Shown: positions 1 through 7,975 of the stretch, one piece after another
Position numbering within the stretch: position 1 is the first letter of the stretch
Layout: each line of letters begins with the position of its first letter
Assembly: GCA_014192625.1 (NCBI GenBank)
Contig: BJHM01000022.1
Location: forward strand, 1-32,630
Origin: Planctomycetota bacterium
GTDB lineage: Bacteria; Planctomycetota; UBA1135; UBA2386
Reading direction: 5' to 3'
DNA: 32,630 nucleotides
Translations under genes and position numbers: made by a program
Notes under the pieces: generated by a model
What the model was told of the DNA's origin: nothing
What the model saw: the letters and a program-made list of their open reading frames with translations, nothing else
Databases searched by the model: none

Positions 1-2
1 CC

Positions 3-68
3 CTGTCGGGCAACCCGTTTGGTGGTGTAACAACCAACGCGGTAAGCCTGCGGATTGGTAACCGGTAA
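3..68 (+). CDS. C-terminal end of a truncated upstream gene, function unknown
   Basis: The first bases read through in one plus-strand frame as about 21 residues ending SLRIGNR and then TAA at 66-68. The composition (Gly, Asn, Thr, Val alternating) looks like the last strands of a secreted beta-rich protein rather than random translation, but the fragment is too short to assign a family. The other two plus frames stop at 28-30 and 59-61. The gene starts outside the window. Tandem repeats begin directly after its stop. Confidence 0.4.
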   Translation: MSGNPFGGVTTNAVSLRIGNR

Positions 69-82
69 GTGCTGGTAAGTGC

Positions 83-120
83 GGGAAGCGCAGTAAGCGC
101 GGGGAAGTGCAGTAAGCGCG
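83..120. repeat. Two 19-bp tandem repeats
   Basis: The unit gggaagYgcagtaagcgcg occurs at 83-101 and 102-120 with one difference (c/t). Related shorter gtaagtgc words precede it from about 66. It lies just downstream of the truncated gene and is not coding. Confidence 0.8.
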
Positions 121-184
121 GGGCGATAGTCAGGCGGGGCGATAGTCAGGCGGGGCGATAGTCAGGCGGGGCTATAGTCAGGCG
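121..184. repeat. Four 16-bp tandem repeats
   Basis: The unit gggcgatagtcaggcg is repeated at 121-136, 137-152, 153-168 and 169-184; only the last has one change (gat to tat). It directly abuts the 19-bp repeats, so two unrelated arrays sit back to back. A 16-bp period is not a codon multiple and I see no gene here. Confidence 0.9.
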
Positions 185-520
185 GGGCGCAAACGCACCT
201 CCTTACCAAAAACCCCCGCCAAGTCGCTAGACCGCAGTGCTGCGCTGTAAAGAACGCCAAGACCGCTTTTACCTTGCCCTTGAGCAGATAGAGACTTCAC
301 GCTGCATCCCAGGACCGTCTGGGCCCCACCGCGGCATCCTCCTCGCCCAAGCGACCCCGCATCAAACCGCAACGAACCGCTGCGGTTTGTCTGCGGATCC
401 TTCGCCTTCCGCATGCTCGCCTGCCCATCTTTGACAGTGAACCGTCAAACTTCGAGCTACCAGCGCGCGAGCCAAATCCTAGCGGCCTCCGCAAGACATC
501 TTGCGGAACCCGTTCAGAGC
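185..520. other. Intergenic stretch without a supported gene
   Basis: No reading frame in this stretch has convincing protein-like composition on either strand; the short ORFs are Arg/Cys/Ser-rich, typical of chance translation of GC-rich DNA. It separates the repeat arrays from the tRNA-Pro gene. The only structure seen is the perfect hairpin at 488-505. Confidence 0.5.
488..505 (-). terminator. Hairpin just downstream of tRNA-Pro
   Basis: The sequence ccgcaagacatcttgcgg is an inverted repeat with an 8-bp stem (ccgcaaga / tcttgcgg) and a 2-nt centre. It lies about 16 bases beyond the 3' end of the minus-strand tRNA, where a terminator or processing hairpin is expected. No T-run follows on the minus strand, so it is not a canonical intrinsic terminator. 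Confidence 0.4.
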
Positions 521-597
521 TGGTCGGAGTGGGGAGATTTGAACTCCCGACCCCTTGCACCCCATGCAAGTGCGCTACCAGGCTGCGCTACACTCCG
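521..597 (-). tRNA. tRNA-Pro (anticodon GGG), CCA encoded
   Basis: On the minus strand the sequence folds as a full cloverleaf. The acceptor CGGAGTG pairs with CACTCCG. The D arm contains GCGC..GCCTGGTAGCGC. The anticodon stem CTTGC/GCAAG encloses loop ATGGGGT, giving anticodon GGG for proline CCC (and CCT) codons. The T arm has GGGAG TTCAAAT CTCCC. The discriminator is A and the 3' CCA is encoded (521-523). The GGT immediately 5' of the tRNA can pair with the 3' ACC, extending the acceptor helix in the precursor. Confidence 0.95.
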
Positions 598-704
598 ACC
601 TGTTTGTTGAAAATGCGGGGCGCTAACCCCACTGGGGAGGCGGGGATGGTAGCGGTGCGCTAGGGCTAGGCAAGACGGAAAGACTGCGGCTCGCACGCTG
701 GGAC

Positions 705-2456
705 TCAGTTCTTGCGCAGGTCGAGTGGCAGCTTGCCAGTGGACTGCAAAAAAGTGCGGAACGCGACCTCGTCCGCGCATTGGCCTTCGGCCAGTTCGCG
801 CCATGCGACGGCGGCGAGTATGAAGCGACGGGAAACTTCGGCGTCGACGGCAACCTGCGGCGACGCCTGCGCGAGTCCTTGCACGGCAGTCACATGCTGC
901 AGAACAAGATGGATTGCGCTGGCATGGCGGCAGGCCTTTGCAAAGCGGTAGTCCTGCTCTTGCAGCCACTCCACCGCCGCGAGAAAAAACGGATAGCCAA
1001 GCCGCTGATATGCCCCCCCGGCCCTGATCATCTCTGGGTCGAACAGTTGCGCGAGCTGATCGTTGTAGAGCGCGAGGTCTTCAGGCAGTTTCACCTTCTG
1101 CGGATCCAGCGGACGCAATTCTGAATCCGCTGAGCGCCCCGGTCGCTCACCACTCTGCAGAATGCCCCGGATGACCTCGCGCGGGTCGCTGCCTGCGGCG
1201 CTATCGGCACCGTGCACGGTCCCAACCGAAGGCGACCGACGCGGCTCGCGCTGATGCCGCGACACGGACTGCGACTCGGCAGCGAGCGCCGCATAAAACA
1301 AACCGAGGATACCGGCAACCACGACGAGCACCGCTTTGGTAGCGCTGCGCTTTTGCCGCGAACTGAATGACGGCAGTGGTGACGGAGTCGTTGATGACGG
1401 TGACGGCAGTGGTGAAGGCAGTGGTGGCGGAGTCGTTGACGACGGTGACGGCAGTGGTGACGGAGTCGTTGACGACGGTGACGGCAGTGGTGAAGGCAGT
1501 GGTGGCGGAGTCGTTGATGACGGTGACGGCAGTGGTGAAGGCAGTGGTGCGATTGCTACCGGCGCGCTCCTTGACAATGGCGCAGCGCTGGCACTGCCAA
1601 GGACGGCCGCTGCAGCCGTTTTTTGCGCAGGTACACGCCACGCGGTGAGCAGGTCATCGACGCTGGCAAAGCGCTGTTCTGGCTGCACGGCAAGGCAGCG
1701 CAACAACACGGCACGATCGCTAGTGCACAACTCCGTCGGCAGGTCGAGTTTGCCTTGCGCGCATTGCTGCAGCATGGCGAGGGCGGTCGCACCGACGAAC
1801 GGCGTATGGTTCGTCAGCACCTCCAACAGCATCACACCAATCGAGTAGATGTCGGAGCGGCAATCAGAGCGGCCCGCGAGCACCTCAGGCGCCATGTAGT
1901 GCTGTGCTATCGGCATCCCCGACGATTGCTCACTGCCCGGCGCTGGCACCTTGCTGAGCCAGAAGTCAGAGACTCGCGCGATGGCGCCCTCGATAAACAC
2001 ATTCTCCGGCTGCAGATGAAAGTGCGCGAACCCGCGCTGATGCAGCGCAGCGATCCCGCGACACGCCTGCTGCAAATAACCAATCGCAACCTCGCGCAAC
2101 TCCGGCTTGCCGATGCAAAAGCGCAGCGTCTCCTGCCCGGCAAACGCCGTCACCAAGTATGGGATGCCCACAACCACGCCGTGCTCCTCGATCGAGACGA
2201 GGTTGCTGTGGTCCAGCATCACGAAATACCGCGCCTGCGCCAAATCGCGCTGCACAACAAGCTGCACCTGCGCATCGCAAAACTGCAAAAAGTTGATCGC
2301 ATATGTGCGACCGGTGGATTGCCGTTCCGCCATGCAGACCACGCCATTCGCATCACTGCGAAGTTGCTTTGTGATCTGAAAGCCTGGCACGAAACTCGGC
2401 GTTCGGTGGTTGGCGTAAAACGCCTCCCAGTTGGGTTGCACGACTGGCACGGACAT
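705..2456 (-). CDS. Membrane-anchored Ser/Thr pseudokinase with proline-rich linker
   Basis: The 583-residue protein has a protein-kinase fold at about residues 26-275, a Pro/Ser/Thr linker at about 302-362, one membrane helix at about 371-390 and a C-terminal non-cytoplasmic domain. The fold is recognisable from MAPEVLAG (188-195) and the following SDIYSIGVMLLEVL. The catalytic residues are lost: the VAIK lysine is Asn55 (YAIN), the HRD motif reads HFH (145-147, Asp to His), DFG reads DFW (164-166), and the glycine loop is degenerate. I therefore predict a pseudokinase that may bind partners or nucleotide without phosphotransfer. The ATG at 2456 was chosen because the open frame upstream runs into galK and is low complexity; no Shine-Dalgarno is evident. 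It lies 103 bases downstream of galK on the same strand. The C-terminal domain is unrecognised. Confidence 0.85.
   Translation of the reverse strand: MSVPVVQPNWEAFYANHRTPSFVPGFQITKQLRSDANGVVCMAERQSTGRTYAINFLQFCDAQVQLVVQRDLAQARYFVMLDHSNLVSIEEHGVVVGIPYLVTAFAGQETLRFCIGKPELREVAIGYLQQACRGIAALHQRGFAHFHLQPENVFIEGAIARVSDFWLSKVPAPGSEQSSGMPIAQHYMAPEVLAGRSDCRSDIYSIGVMLLEVLTNHTPFVGATALAMLQQCAQGKLDLPTELCTSDRAVLLRCLAVQPEQRFASVDDLLTAWRVPAQKTAAAAVLGSASAAPLSRSAPVAIAPLPSPLPSPSSTTPPPLPSPLPSPSSTTPSPLPSPSSTTPPPLPSPLPSPSSTTPSPLPSFSSRQKRSATKAVLVVVAGILGLFYAALAAESQSVSRHQREPRRSPSVGTVHGADSAAGSDPREVIRGILQSGERPGRSADSELRPLDPQKVKLPEDLALYNDQLAQLFDPEMIRAGGAYQRLGYPFFLAAVEWLQEQDYRFAKACRHASAIHLVLQHVTAVQGLAQASPQVAVDAEVSRRFILAAVAWRELAEGQCADEVAFRTFLQSTGKLPLDLRKN
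1372..1550. repeat. Coding minisatellite with 33/45-bp alternating units
   Basis: Units of 33 bp (1372-1404, 1450-1482) alternate with units of 45 bp (1405-1449, 1483-1527), followed by a partial unit to 1550. The higher-order period is therefore 78 bp, or 26 residues. All lengths are multiples of three, so the array stays in frame and encodes the PLPSPSSTTP-type linker of the pseudokinase. Copy-number change would lengthen or shorten the linker without breaking the gene. Confidence 0.9.
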
Positions 2457-2559
2457 CAGGCGCAATACTGTAGCCAGATCGTCGGCGCAGTGTTGCGGCA
2501 CCTCATCACCGGTCACGGCAAGGAGTCCGCACAAGACAAAACTAGCAGGTGCACAGCAC

Positions 2560-4020
2560 TCAGCCGGACGCCGTACGCGGTGCAAGCCTGAGCGTGCCAA
2601 ACGCCATGGCACCCTGCGACGACCAACGGAAAATCTCGGCGGAGTGACCGGTGTGCGCGAGCAGTTCCTTCTTGATGCGCAGTGCCTCGTGCCAGACCTT
2701 GGTGCGATCGCCAAGGATTGCAACGGTGCCACCGCTGCCGCCGCCGGTGATTTTCGCGCCGTAGATGCCAGCGCCGCGCACGCGCCGCTGCCGCACCTGT
2801 TCGACCAGGAAATCCGTCACTGAGTTGCCAAGTCCACAGGCCGAGTAGCTCGCGTGCGACGCAAACATCAGGTCACCCAGTTGGCCCAGCACCGCCTGGT
2901 CAATCGGTCCCTGCAACAACGCGGCAAAACAGCGAACCCGCTCGTTCTCTTCGATCGGATGCGCGGTCGGGACGCGCACGGCATAGGTTTGGTTGGGGTC
3001 GATTTTCGTGTGCGGGTCACCATGGCCGCCGTAACGCGCAAGAAAATCCGCACCCGTCATCGTCAAAGGCACCTGCGATGAAAAAGTATCCCGCCACTCA
3101 CTGACGGCGCAGTTGGCGAGGTGGCCGCGCCAACTCGGATCCTCTGCAACGAACAGGTCCCCGGAGCGATGCACCACAAGGCCGCGCAGGTCGGCGAGGA
3201 TCCGCGCACCGGCAAAGGCACCCGCGCGAACTGCCGCGTAATCGCTGCCCGACACCGCGTGCCGCACGCCACTATCGATGCCGACAAACTCAAGGCTATC
3301 AGGAATCGCGATGGTGCCTTCGAGTTCGGCCGGCTGGCAACGCAGCATCAGCAACTCATCTTTTTCGCCGTAGGCCGCAGTCATCTGATCCATCACGCCA
3401 CACGGCGCGCCGACGATTTCATTTTCGACTTTCTGGCACAGCAGCGCGATTTCCCGGCCACCGAGCACGATGCCATACAGTTCGGCGATCGCGCGCATCG
3501 CAGCGACTTCGATCGCTGCCGACGAACTGACTCCCTTGCCCTCGGGCACGTCGCTGCGCAGCAGCAGCGCGATACCGTGCTTTGGCCGCAAGCCACGTTC
3601 GTGCGCGAGCACCAACAGGCAGCCAAGCACGTATGCGGACCAACAATCGCGTGGCTCGCTGGCAAACAATGCCCGGGCGTGCGAGTAGCCAAGCGGCGTA
3701 GTTGTGAGGCCGAGATCTTCGAGCCGCATCGACACCAGCTGGCTGCGGCTGTTGTCGCGGCATGGCGACCACGCATGGACCGCATCATCATCGCGCGCCT
3801 GCACCGCGCAGCACGCTGCTTCGCTGAGCGGCAACTGCATTACCAGTGCGCCGGAGTAGTCGGCGATGCCACCCATCACATCTAGGCGGCCGGGCGCACG
3901 CGCAACCACGATCTCGCGCGCGGGAGAAAAGAAATCGGGCACGGCCTTGTCGATCAGATGAAACAAGAACAATACGCCGGTTCCCTCCTCTGGCTCAGAC
4001 GACGGGACGAAGTGCTTCAC
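2560..4020 (-). CDS. galK: GHMP sugar kinase, probable galactokinase (arabinokinase-like N-terminal motif)
   Basis: This GHMP kinase would phosphorylate a sugar at C1 using ATP, in the cytoplasm. Three family motifs are present: [13 protein letters not shown] at about residues 43-55, the phosphate-binding loop [11 protein letters not shown] at about 160-175, and [10 protein letters not shown] near the C-terminus. The catalytic-Asp motif GVMDQ is intact. The first motif departs from the usual galactokinase PGRxNxxGEHTDY: Glu-His is replaced by Gly-Ile, as I recall from plant L-arabinokinase-like proteins, so another sugar is possible. The 486 residues exceed a typical bacterial galactokinase (about 380-400). 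The start is GTG at 4020, overlapping the galT stop as GTGA, which indicates translational coupling and supports a role in the Leloir pathway. Confidence 0.85.
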   Translation of the reverse strand: MKHFVPSSEPEEGTGVLFLFHLIDKAVPDFFSPAREIVVARAPGRLDVMGGIADYSGALVMQLPLSEAACCAVQARDDDAVHAWSPCRDNSRSQLVSMRLEDLGLTTTPLGYSHARALFASEPRDCWSAYVLGCLLVLAHERGLRPKHGIALLLRSDVPEGKGVSSSAAIEVAAMRAIAELYGIVLGGREIALLCQKVENEIVGAPCGVMDQMTAAYGEKDELLMLRCQPAELEGTIAIPDSLEFVGIDSGVRHAVSGSDYAAVRAGAFAGARILADLRGLVVHRSGDLFVAEDPSWRGHLANCAVSEWRDTFSSQVPLTMTGADFLARYGGHGDPHTKIDPNQTYAVRVPTAHPIEENERVRCFAALLQGPIDQAVLGQLGDLMFASHASYSACGLGNSVTDFLVEQVRQRRVRGAGIYGAKITGGGSGGTVAILGDRTKVWHEALRIKKELLAHTGHSAEIFRWSSQGAMAFGTLRLAPRTASG

Positions 4021-5060
4021 GCGTTGACTCCGTAGTGCACCGCTGGCACAGCGCGCAACTCTGCGGCCTTGTCCTCGGGCGCAGTGTCCGCAAGAAAACT
4101 GCCGCCGCCGATCTCAGGGCCGGCGAGATACTTCAGTAAGCCAGGTTTGCGCAGCGGTGGGTGGATCTCAATGTGAAAACCAAACCCTTTGTGGTCACCA
4201 AAATCCGTGGGCGCGTTGTGCAGCGCCATCACGTAGGGGAACGGCATGCGCCACAGGTTGTCGAAGCGCAGCAGCACTTCATGCAGCACGAGTGCGAGGT
4301 CGCGCCGCTCGTCATCCAGAAGATCGGCGATGCTCGCCACCGCACGAAGCGGACCGATATAGGTCTCATAGGCATAGCGCGCGAAATACGGGATGAAGGC
4401 GCAGGCAGTGCCATTCTGGACCAGCATGCGACGACCATCCTGCACCTCGGTCGCAACAATCTGCTCCCACAGTGGCACGCCATGCGAAAGCAGGTGTTCG
4501 CGGCAGGCGACCACTTCGTTCTCGATGGTCTTGAACACGAAGTTGGTCGCGTAGATCTGGCCGTGCGGATGCGGATTGGACACGCCGACCGCAGCACCCT
4601 GATTTTCAAAGATCAACACGTGCGCGAGGTCCTCGCGGGCACCAAGTTCGCGGTATTGCTGCTGCCAACAGCGCAGCACGGCTTCGACACCGGTGGCGGT
4701 CATGCGCGCCAGCGTGAGATCGTGGCGCGGCGAAAAACACACCACGCGGGAAACGCCGCTCGCCGGCGCGTTTTGGTAAATGCCTGGCGGCGGCGCAAGA
4801 TCGCGCGGCGCATCGGGGCCGGTGCAGGGCCGGTCATTGTCGAACACGTAGACCTGTTCGTAATCCGGGTTGCGTGCGCCACTGACACGAGTGTTCGTTG
4901 GGCAAAACGTGCACTGCGGGTCAAACTGCGGCAGCGCAATCGCCTGATGATCACTGGTGGCGCCGAGCCACGGACGGTCTTGCCGGTGCGCGGCGACAAT
5001 CACCCATTCGCGACGCAGCGGATGAAAACGTTGTTCCCAGACGGGAGCCATAGCGCGCAA
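4017..5060 (-). CDS. galT: Galactose-1-phosphate uridylyltransferase
   Basis: GalT swaps UMP between UDP-glucose and galactose-1-phosphate in the Leloir pathway. The 347-residue length fits the family. The active-site HPHGQ lies at residues 164-168, with His166 the expected uridylylated nucleophile. C50-x-x-C53 (CTFC) matches the N-terminal zinc ligands, and the N-terminus ([18 protein letters not shown]) is typical. The C-terminal [14 protein letters not shown] supplies the second-domain histidines. The start could be Met1 (5060) or Met4 (5051); both precede the conserved region. It is first in a two- or three-gene run with galK, and the stop overlaps the galK GTG by 4 nt. No epimerase gene is present in the window. 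Confidence 0.95.
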   Translation of the reverse strand: MRAMAPVWEQRFHPLRREWVIVAAHRQDRPWLGATSDHQAIALPQFDPQCTFCPTNTRVSGARNPDYEQVYVFDNDRPCTGPDAPRDLAPPPGIYQNAPASGVSRVVCFSPRHDLTLARMTATGVEAVLRCWQQQYRELGAREDLAHVLIFENQGAAVGVSNPHPHGQIYATNFVFKTIENEVVACREHLLSHGVPLWEQIVATEVQDGRRMLVQNGTACAFIPYFARYAYETYIGPLRAVASIADLLDDERRDLALVLHEVLLRFDNLWRMPFPYVMALHNAPTDFGDHKGFGFHIEIHPPLRKPGLLKYLAGPEIGGGSFLADTAPEDKAAELRAVPAVHYGVNA

Positions 5061-5133
5061 CGTAGCAGCAACGCGGCGCGGCGCGAGGTGCTGACCAGTC
5101 CGCGCAGAAACCGCACGCGGAAACTACCAGCGA

Positions 5134-7683
5134 TCAGTTGGCAAACACCTGCAGGTTGTGAACCGACCAGTAGAGCCCCTTCTCAGTGCCGGTCTGCTCG
5201 ATGCGAACGAAACGCGCGCTGAACGGCGTGGGCGGCGTGATGCGCGTCTGTGGCCCATCCCCCTTCCCCGCCACCAAGGGCGCACTCCAATGTTCGCCGT
5301 CGCCGGAAGTGCAGACAGAAAAACCGCGTGGGTAGTCGCCGTTGGAGCCGCGCGCATCGAGGCACATCTCGCGCACCGTTAGTTGTCCGCCAAAGTCGAT
5401 CTGCAGCCACTGCCCAGGCTGCTGCTCGGCACCGGTGGTCCAACGCGTGCTCGGATCGCCGTCGACCGCATTGCTGCATCCCTCACTTTTTTTGCTGTCG
5501 GTGAGTATCCACTTGGCCATGAGATCGCTGGCGACGGGCAACAGTGGCGCGAGGTCTTCAGGGTGCCACGGGCTCGTGCGCGCGGCAAATGCCTTGCGGA
5601 CCCGCGCGATGTCGATGGCGCGCAGCGGGGCACCCTCGTTGCCAAAACTGTTGCGCGCATAGGTCAGCACATCGGCGATCCAGCCGTCGGGGTTGGCAGC
5701 CTGCGCGGCCATCAGGTTGCCCTGATATTCAACGCCGTCGATCGCGCCAGTCAGCCCGTGCAACAGAATGCGAACCGGCACTTCATCGCTCTGCAAAAGC
5801 CAACGCGACTTGGCGAGCGGCGGTGCTAGACGCAGCGCGCCCGAAGCAACGCCGAGACCATCGGGACCGTGGCAACTGATGCACAATGTGCGATAGGTCT
5901 CACGGCCATGCTGCCACCGCTTGATGTCTACGATCTCAAGGCGGGCAAGAGCGGGCTCCACCACTAAAACGCCATGCGCGAGTGACGAGCGACCAACCGA
6001 CTGAATCAGTTCGTTTTTCGGCTGACTCGACATCAGGTCGATCACGAGGTCGCGGCCAGCCTCGCCTTGCACATAGCGCAGCGAACGCAGCACCTGGACG
6101 CGGACATCGATCTCAGGATCGACGGACAGCTTGCGCAGCGCCAAAAGCAACCCGGCATCGCCCGCGCGCAGCATCGTCTCGGCCACCCGCACCGCCGTCT
6201 CGCGCACACGCGCATCCGGATCCGCAAACGCACTCAACAACGTCGCGCGATCGGTCTGTGCGAGGCCATCCAGCGTCCACAAAGCATGGCAGCGCGAAAG
6301 CGGCGACGCGCCATGCACCGCCATTTTTTGCAGGTCCTGAGCAACCCCCTCCGCGCGCCGCAGGACCAGCAGCTTTTGCGCGGTATCGCGACGAAAGCCA
6401 TCGGCGTGGCCAAGCGCGGCAACCAGTTCTTCATCACTCGCGTGCAGCAGCAACGGCATCTGTGCGGGCGTGTGCGCTTCATGCACGACTCGCCAGATGC
6501 GGCCGCGGCCAATGTTCTTGTCGAGCCCGAGCTTGGCCACCTGCTCGCGCAGGTAGCTGCCCTCCTTTACCCAGTTGCTCTCCTGAATGATGCCGCGATA
6601 CATATCGACGAAGTAAAGGCAGCCATCCGGGCCGTTGCCCGACCACACCGGCCGAAAGTTGGGGTCCGTGCTACGCAAGAACTCGCTCTGCGGATGGGCA
6701 TTGCGCAATACGCGCTTGCCTGCAACGACATCGACCTTGGCGCGTCGCACGAGGCGACCGACCGGCTCACAGACAAACAGATCGCCAAGCGTGTCAGCGG
6801 GCAGCGACGAACCTCGCATGATCGAGGGACCACAGCAACCCGTGAAGTGATTGAGCGTGCCGTCGGGCTTCAGGCGACCGGGACCACCTTGCACATCAGG
6901 CAGCGCCACGAGTGAGAACGGTTCTTCGAAGCCGGGTTCGAATTGGTCCGGCAGATTGAGCAAGCCATATTGCACCGGTTGCTGGAAGTCGTAGGCCACG
7001 CGCTCAGCGCCGCCCGAGCTGAAAAAGGCACGACCGAGGTCATCGAGCGCTAATCCCCACTGCGCAAACTGGTGCGGCACATCTTCGCCGAAAAGCTTGC
7101 CGTCCTTGCCAAACCGCAGCCGCTTCTCGCCCATCGTGGAGTAGAGCCAGTTGTCGATCCCCCATGTGAGCGCACTATCCTGATGCTCGAGGTTGGCGCC
7201 GCTCTTGCCAAAATCAAACACCTGCTCGCGTTCGTCGGACTTGCCATCCCCATCGCGATCGCGATAGCTAAACAGGAGGCCTGCGTAGGTCTCCATGACG
7301 AGCACGCGATCGTCGAGCGGCAGCACCATGCGCGGCAGCACCAGTCCATCGACAAACGTCACCGCCTCGTCCATGCGACCGTCGCCGTCGCGATCGGTGA
7401 GTCGCACGATGCGCGAGCGCGGCTCGTCGGTGCCCGTGCCGTCGATGTCCTGCACATAGGTGCGCAACTCGGCGACGAACAGATGTCCGTCCGCATCCCA
7501 GTTGCACATCGCGGGCTCGATCACCATCGGCTCGCTCGCGACCAGTTCGACTCGATAACCGGGTGGCAAGTGAAAGGTCTGCGCCTCCTCCCTGGGCGAC
7601 AACGGCGCAACGGTCGCTGGGACCGACGGCGCCTGCGCGGCAATGGCAGCAGCAAAAAACACGACGCTGAGAACCGATCGCAT
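5134..7683 (-). CDS. Secreted PVC-type heme-binding dehydrogenase-like protein with HEAT repeats and discoidin domain
   Basis: This 849-residue exported protein has the composite architecture of Pirellula/Verrucomicrobium proteins. Residues 1-17 form a signal peptide (MRSVLSVVFFAAAIAAQA). A beta-propeller 'membrane-bound dehydrogenase' domain covers about 30-400 and carries acidic DRDGDGxxDE calcium-type loops and the characteristic GCCGPSIMRG stretch. HEAT-like helices follow at about 420-590. A single cytochrome c motif C601-I-S-C604-H605 begins the heme domain, and a discoidin (F5/8 type C) carbohydrate-binding-like module ends the protein from about residue 735 (AVDGDPSTRW..). The ATG at 7683 was chosen because it places the signal peptide at the N-terminus; the frame is open to 7740. 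The substrate is unknown; a role in polysaccharide or sugar oxidation is inferred from domains only. Confidence 0.9.
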   Translation of the reverse strand: MRSVLSVVFFAAAIAAQAPSVPATVAPLSPREEAQTFHLPPGYRVELVASEPMVIEPAMCNWDADGHLFVAELRTYVQDIDGTGTDEPRSRIVRLTDRDGDGRMDEAVTFVDGLVLPRMVLPLDDRVLVMETYAGLLFSYRDRDGDGKSDEREQVFDFGKSGANLEHQDSALTWGIDNWLYSTMGEKRLRFGKDGKLFGEDVPHQFAQWGLALDDLGRAFFSSGGAERVAYDFQQPVQYGLLNLPDQFEPGFEEPFSLVALPDVQGGPGRLKPDGTLNHFTGCCGPSIMRGSSLPADTLGDLFVCEPVGRLVRRAKVDVVAGKRVLRNAHPQSEFLRSTDPNFRPVWSGNGPDGCLYFVDMYRGIIQESNWVKEGSYLREQVAKLGLDKNIGRGRIWRVVHEAHTPAQMPLLLHASDEELVAALGHADGFRRDTAQKLLVLRRAEGVAQDLQKMAVHGASPLSRCHALWTLDGLAQTDRATLLSAFADPDARVRETAVRVAETMLRAGDAGLLLALRKLSVDPEIDVRVQVLRSLRYVQGEAGRDLVIDLMSSQPKNELIQSVGRSSLAHGVLVVEPALARLEIVDIKRWQHGRETYRTLCISCHGPDGLGVASGALRLAPPLAKSRWLLQSDEVPVRILLHGLTGAIDGVEYQGNLMAAQAANPDGWIADVLTYARNSFGNEGAPLRAIDIARVRKAFAARTSPWHPEDLAPLLPVASDLMAKWILTDSKKSEGCSNAVDGDPSTRWTTGAEQQPGQWLQIDFGGQLTVREMCLDARGSNGDYPRGFSVCTSGDGEHWSAPLVAGKGDGPQTRITPPTPFSARFVRIEQTGTEKGLYWSVHNLQVFAN

Positions 7684-7751
7684 TCGAGAGATGTTACCTG
7701 CATCCCGCCCTGGGCAGAAAGCGCGGAATGTGCTGCGCACGCGGGAACGCT

Positions 7752-7875
7752 GCCTTGGTGCCGTGGTGCCGTGGTGCTCCGGTGCTCCGATGCCTTGGTG
7801 CCTTGGTGCTCCGGTGCTCCGATGCTCTGGTGCTCTGGTGCTCTGGTGCTCTGGTGCTCTGGTGCTCCGATGCTG
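7752..7875. repeat. Degenerate 8-bp tandem repeat (tggtgctc)
   Basis: About 15 copies of an 8-bp word related to tggtgctc run through this stretch. A block of five perfect tggtgctc units lies at about 7827-7870 and more diverged units (ccgatgcc, ccgtggtg) flank it. The period is not a codon multiple. It occupies the gap between the signal-peptide start of the PVC-type protein and the 3' end of dus, so it may lie in the 5' region of the former. Confidence 0.85.
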
Positions 7876-7975
7876 CGTTAGAGCGGTGCTCCCATGCGAA
7901 CTGCGCTGTTTGGCAGTGCGGCACTAACTGCACGGCCCGACGGCACGGCGCAACTGCGCGGTGCAACGCGCGCGG

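Noticed and set aside
1-184. CRISPR array
   Set aside because: The repeats are contiguous with no spacers of similar length between them.
1336-1848. Long plus-strand frame rich in Gly/Asp/Ser opposite the pseudokinase linker
   Set aside because: It is the antisense reading of the in-frame minisatellite; the low-complexity repeat keeps all frames open.
1623-2591. 322-codon plus-strand frame opposite the pseudokinase
   Set aside because: Its composition (His, Arg, Gln-rich) is that of the complement of a GC-rich gene, and the minus strand has clear kinase motifs.
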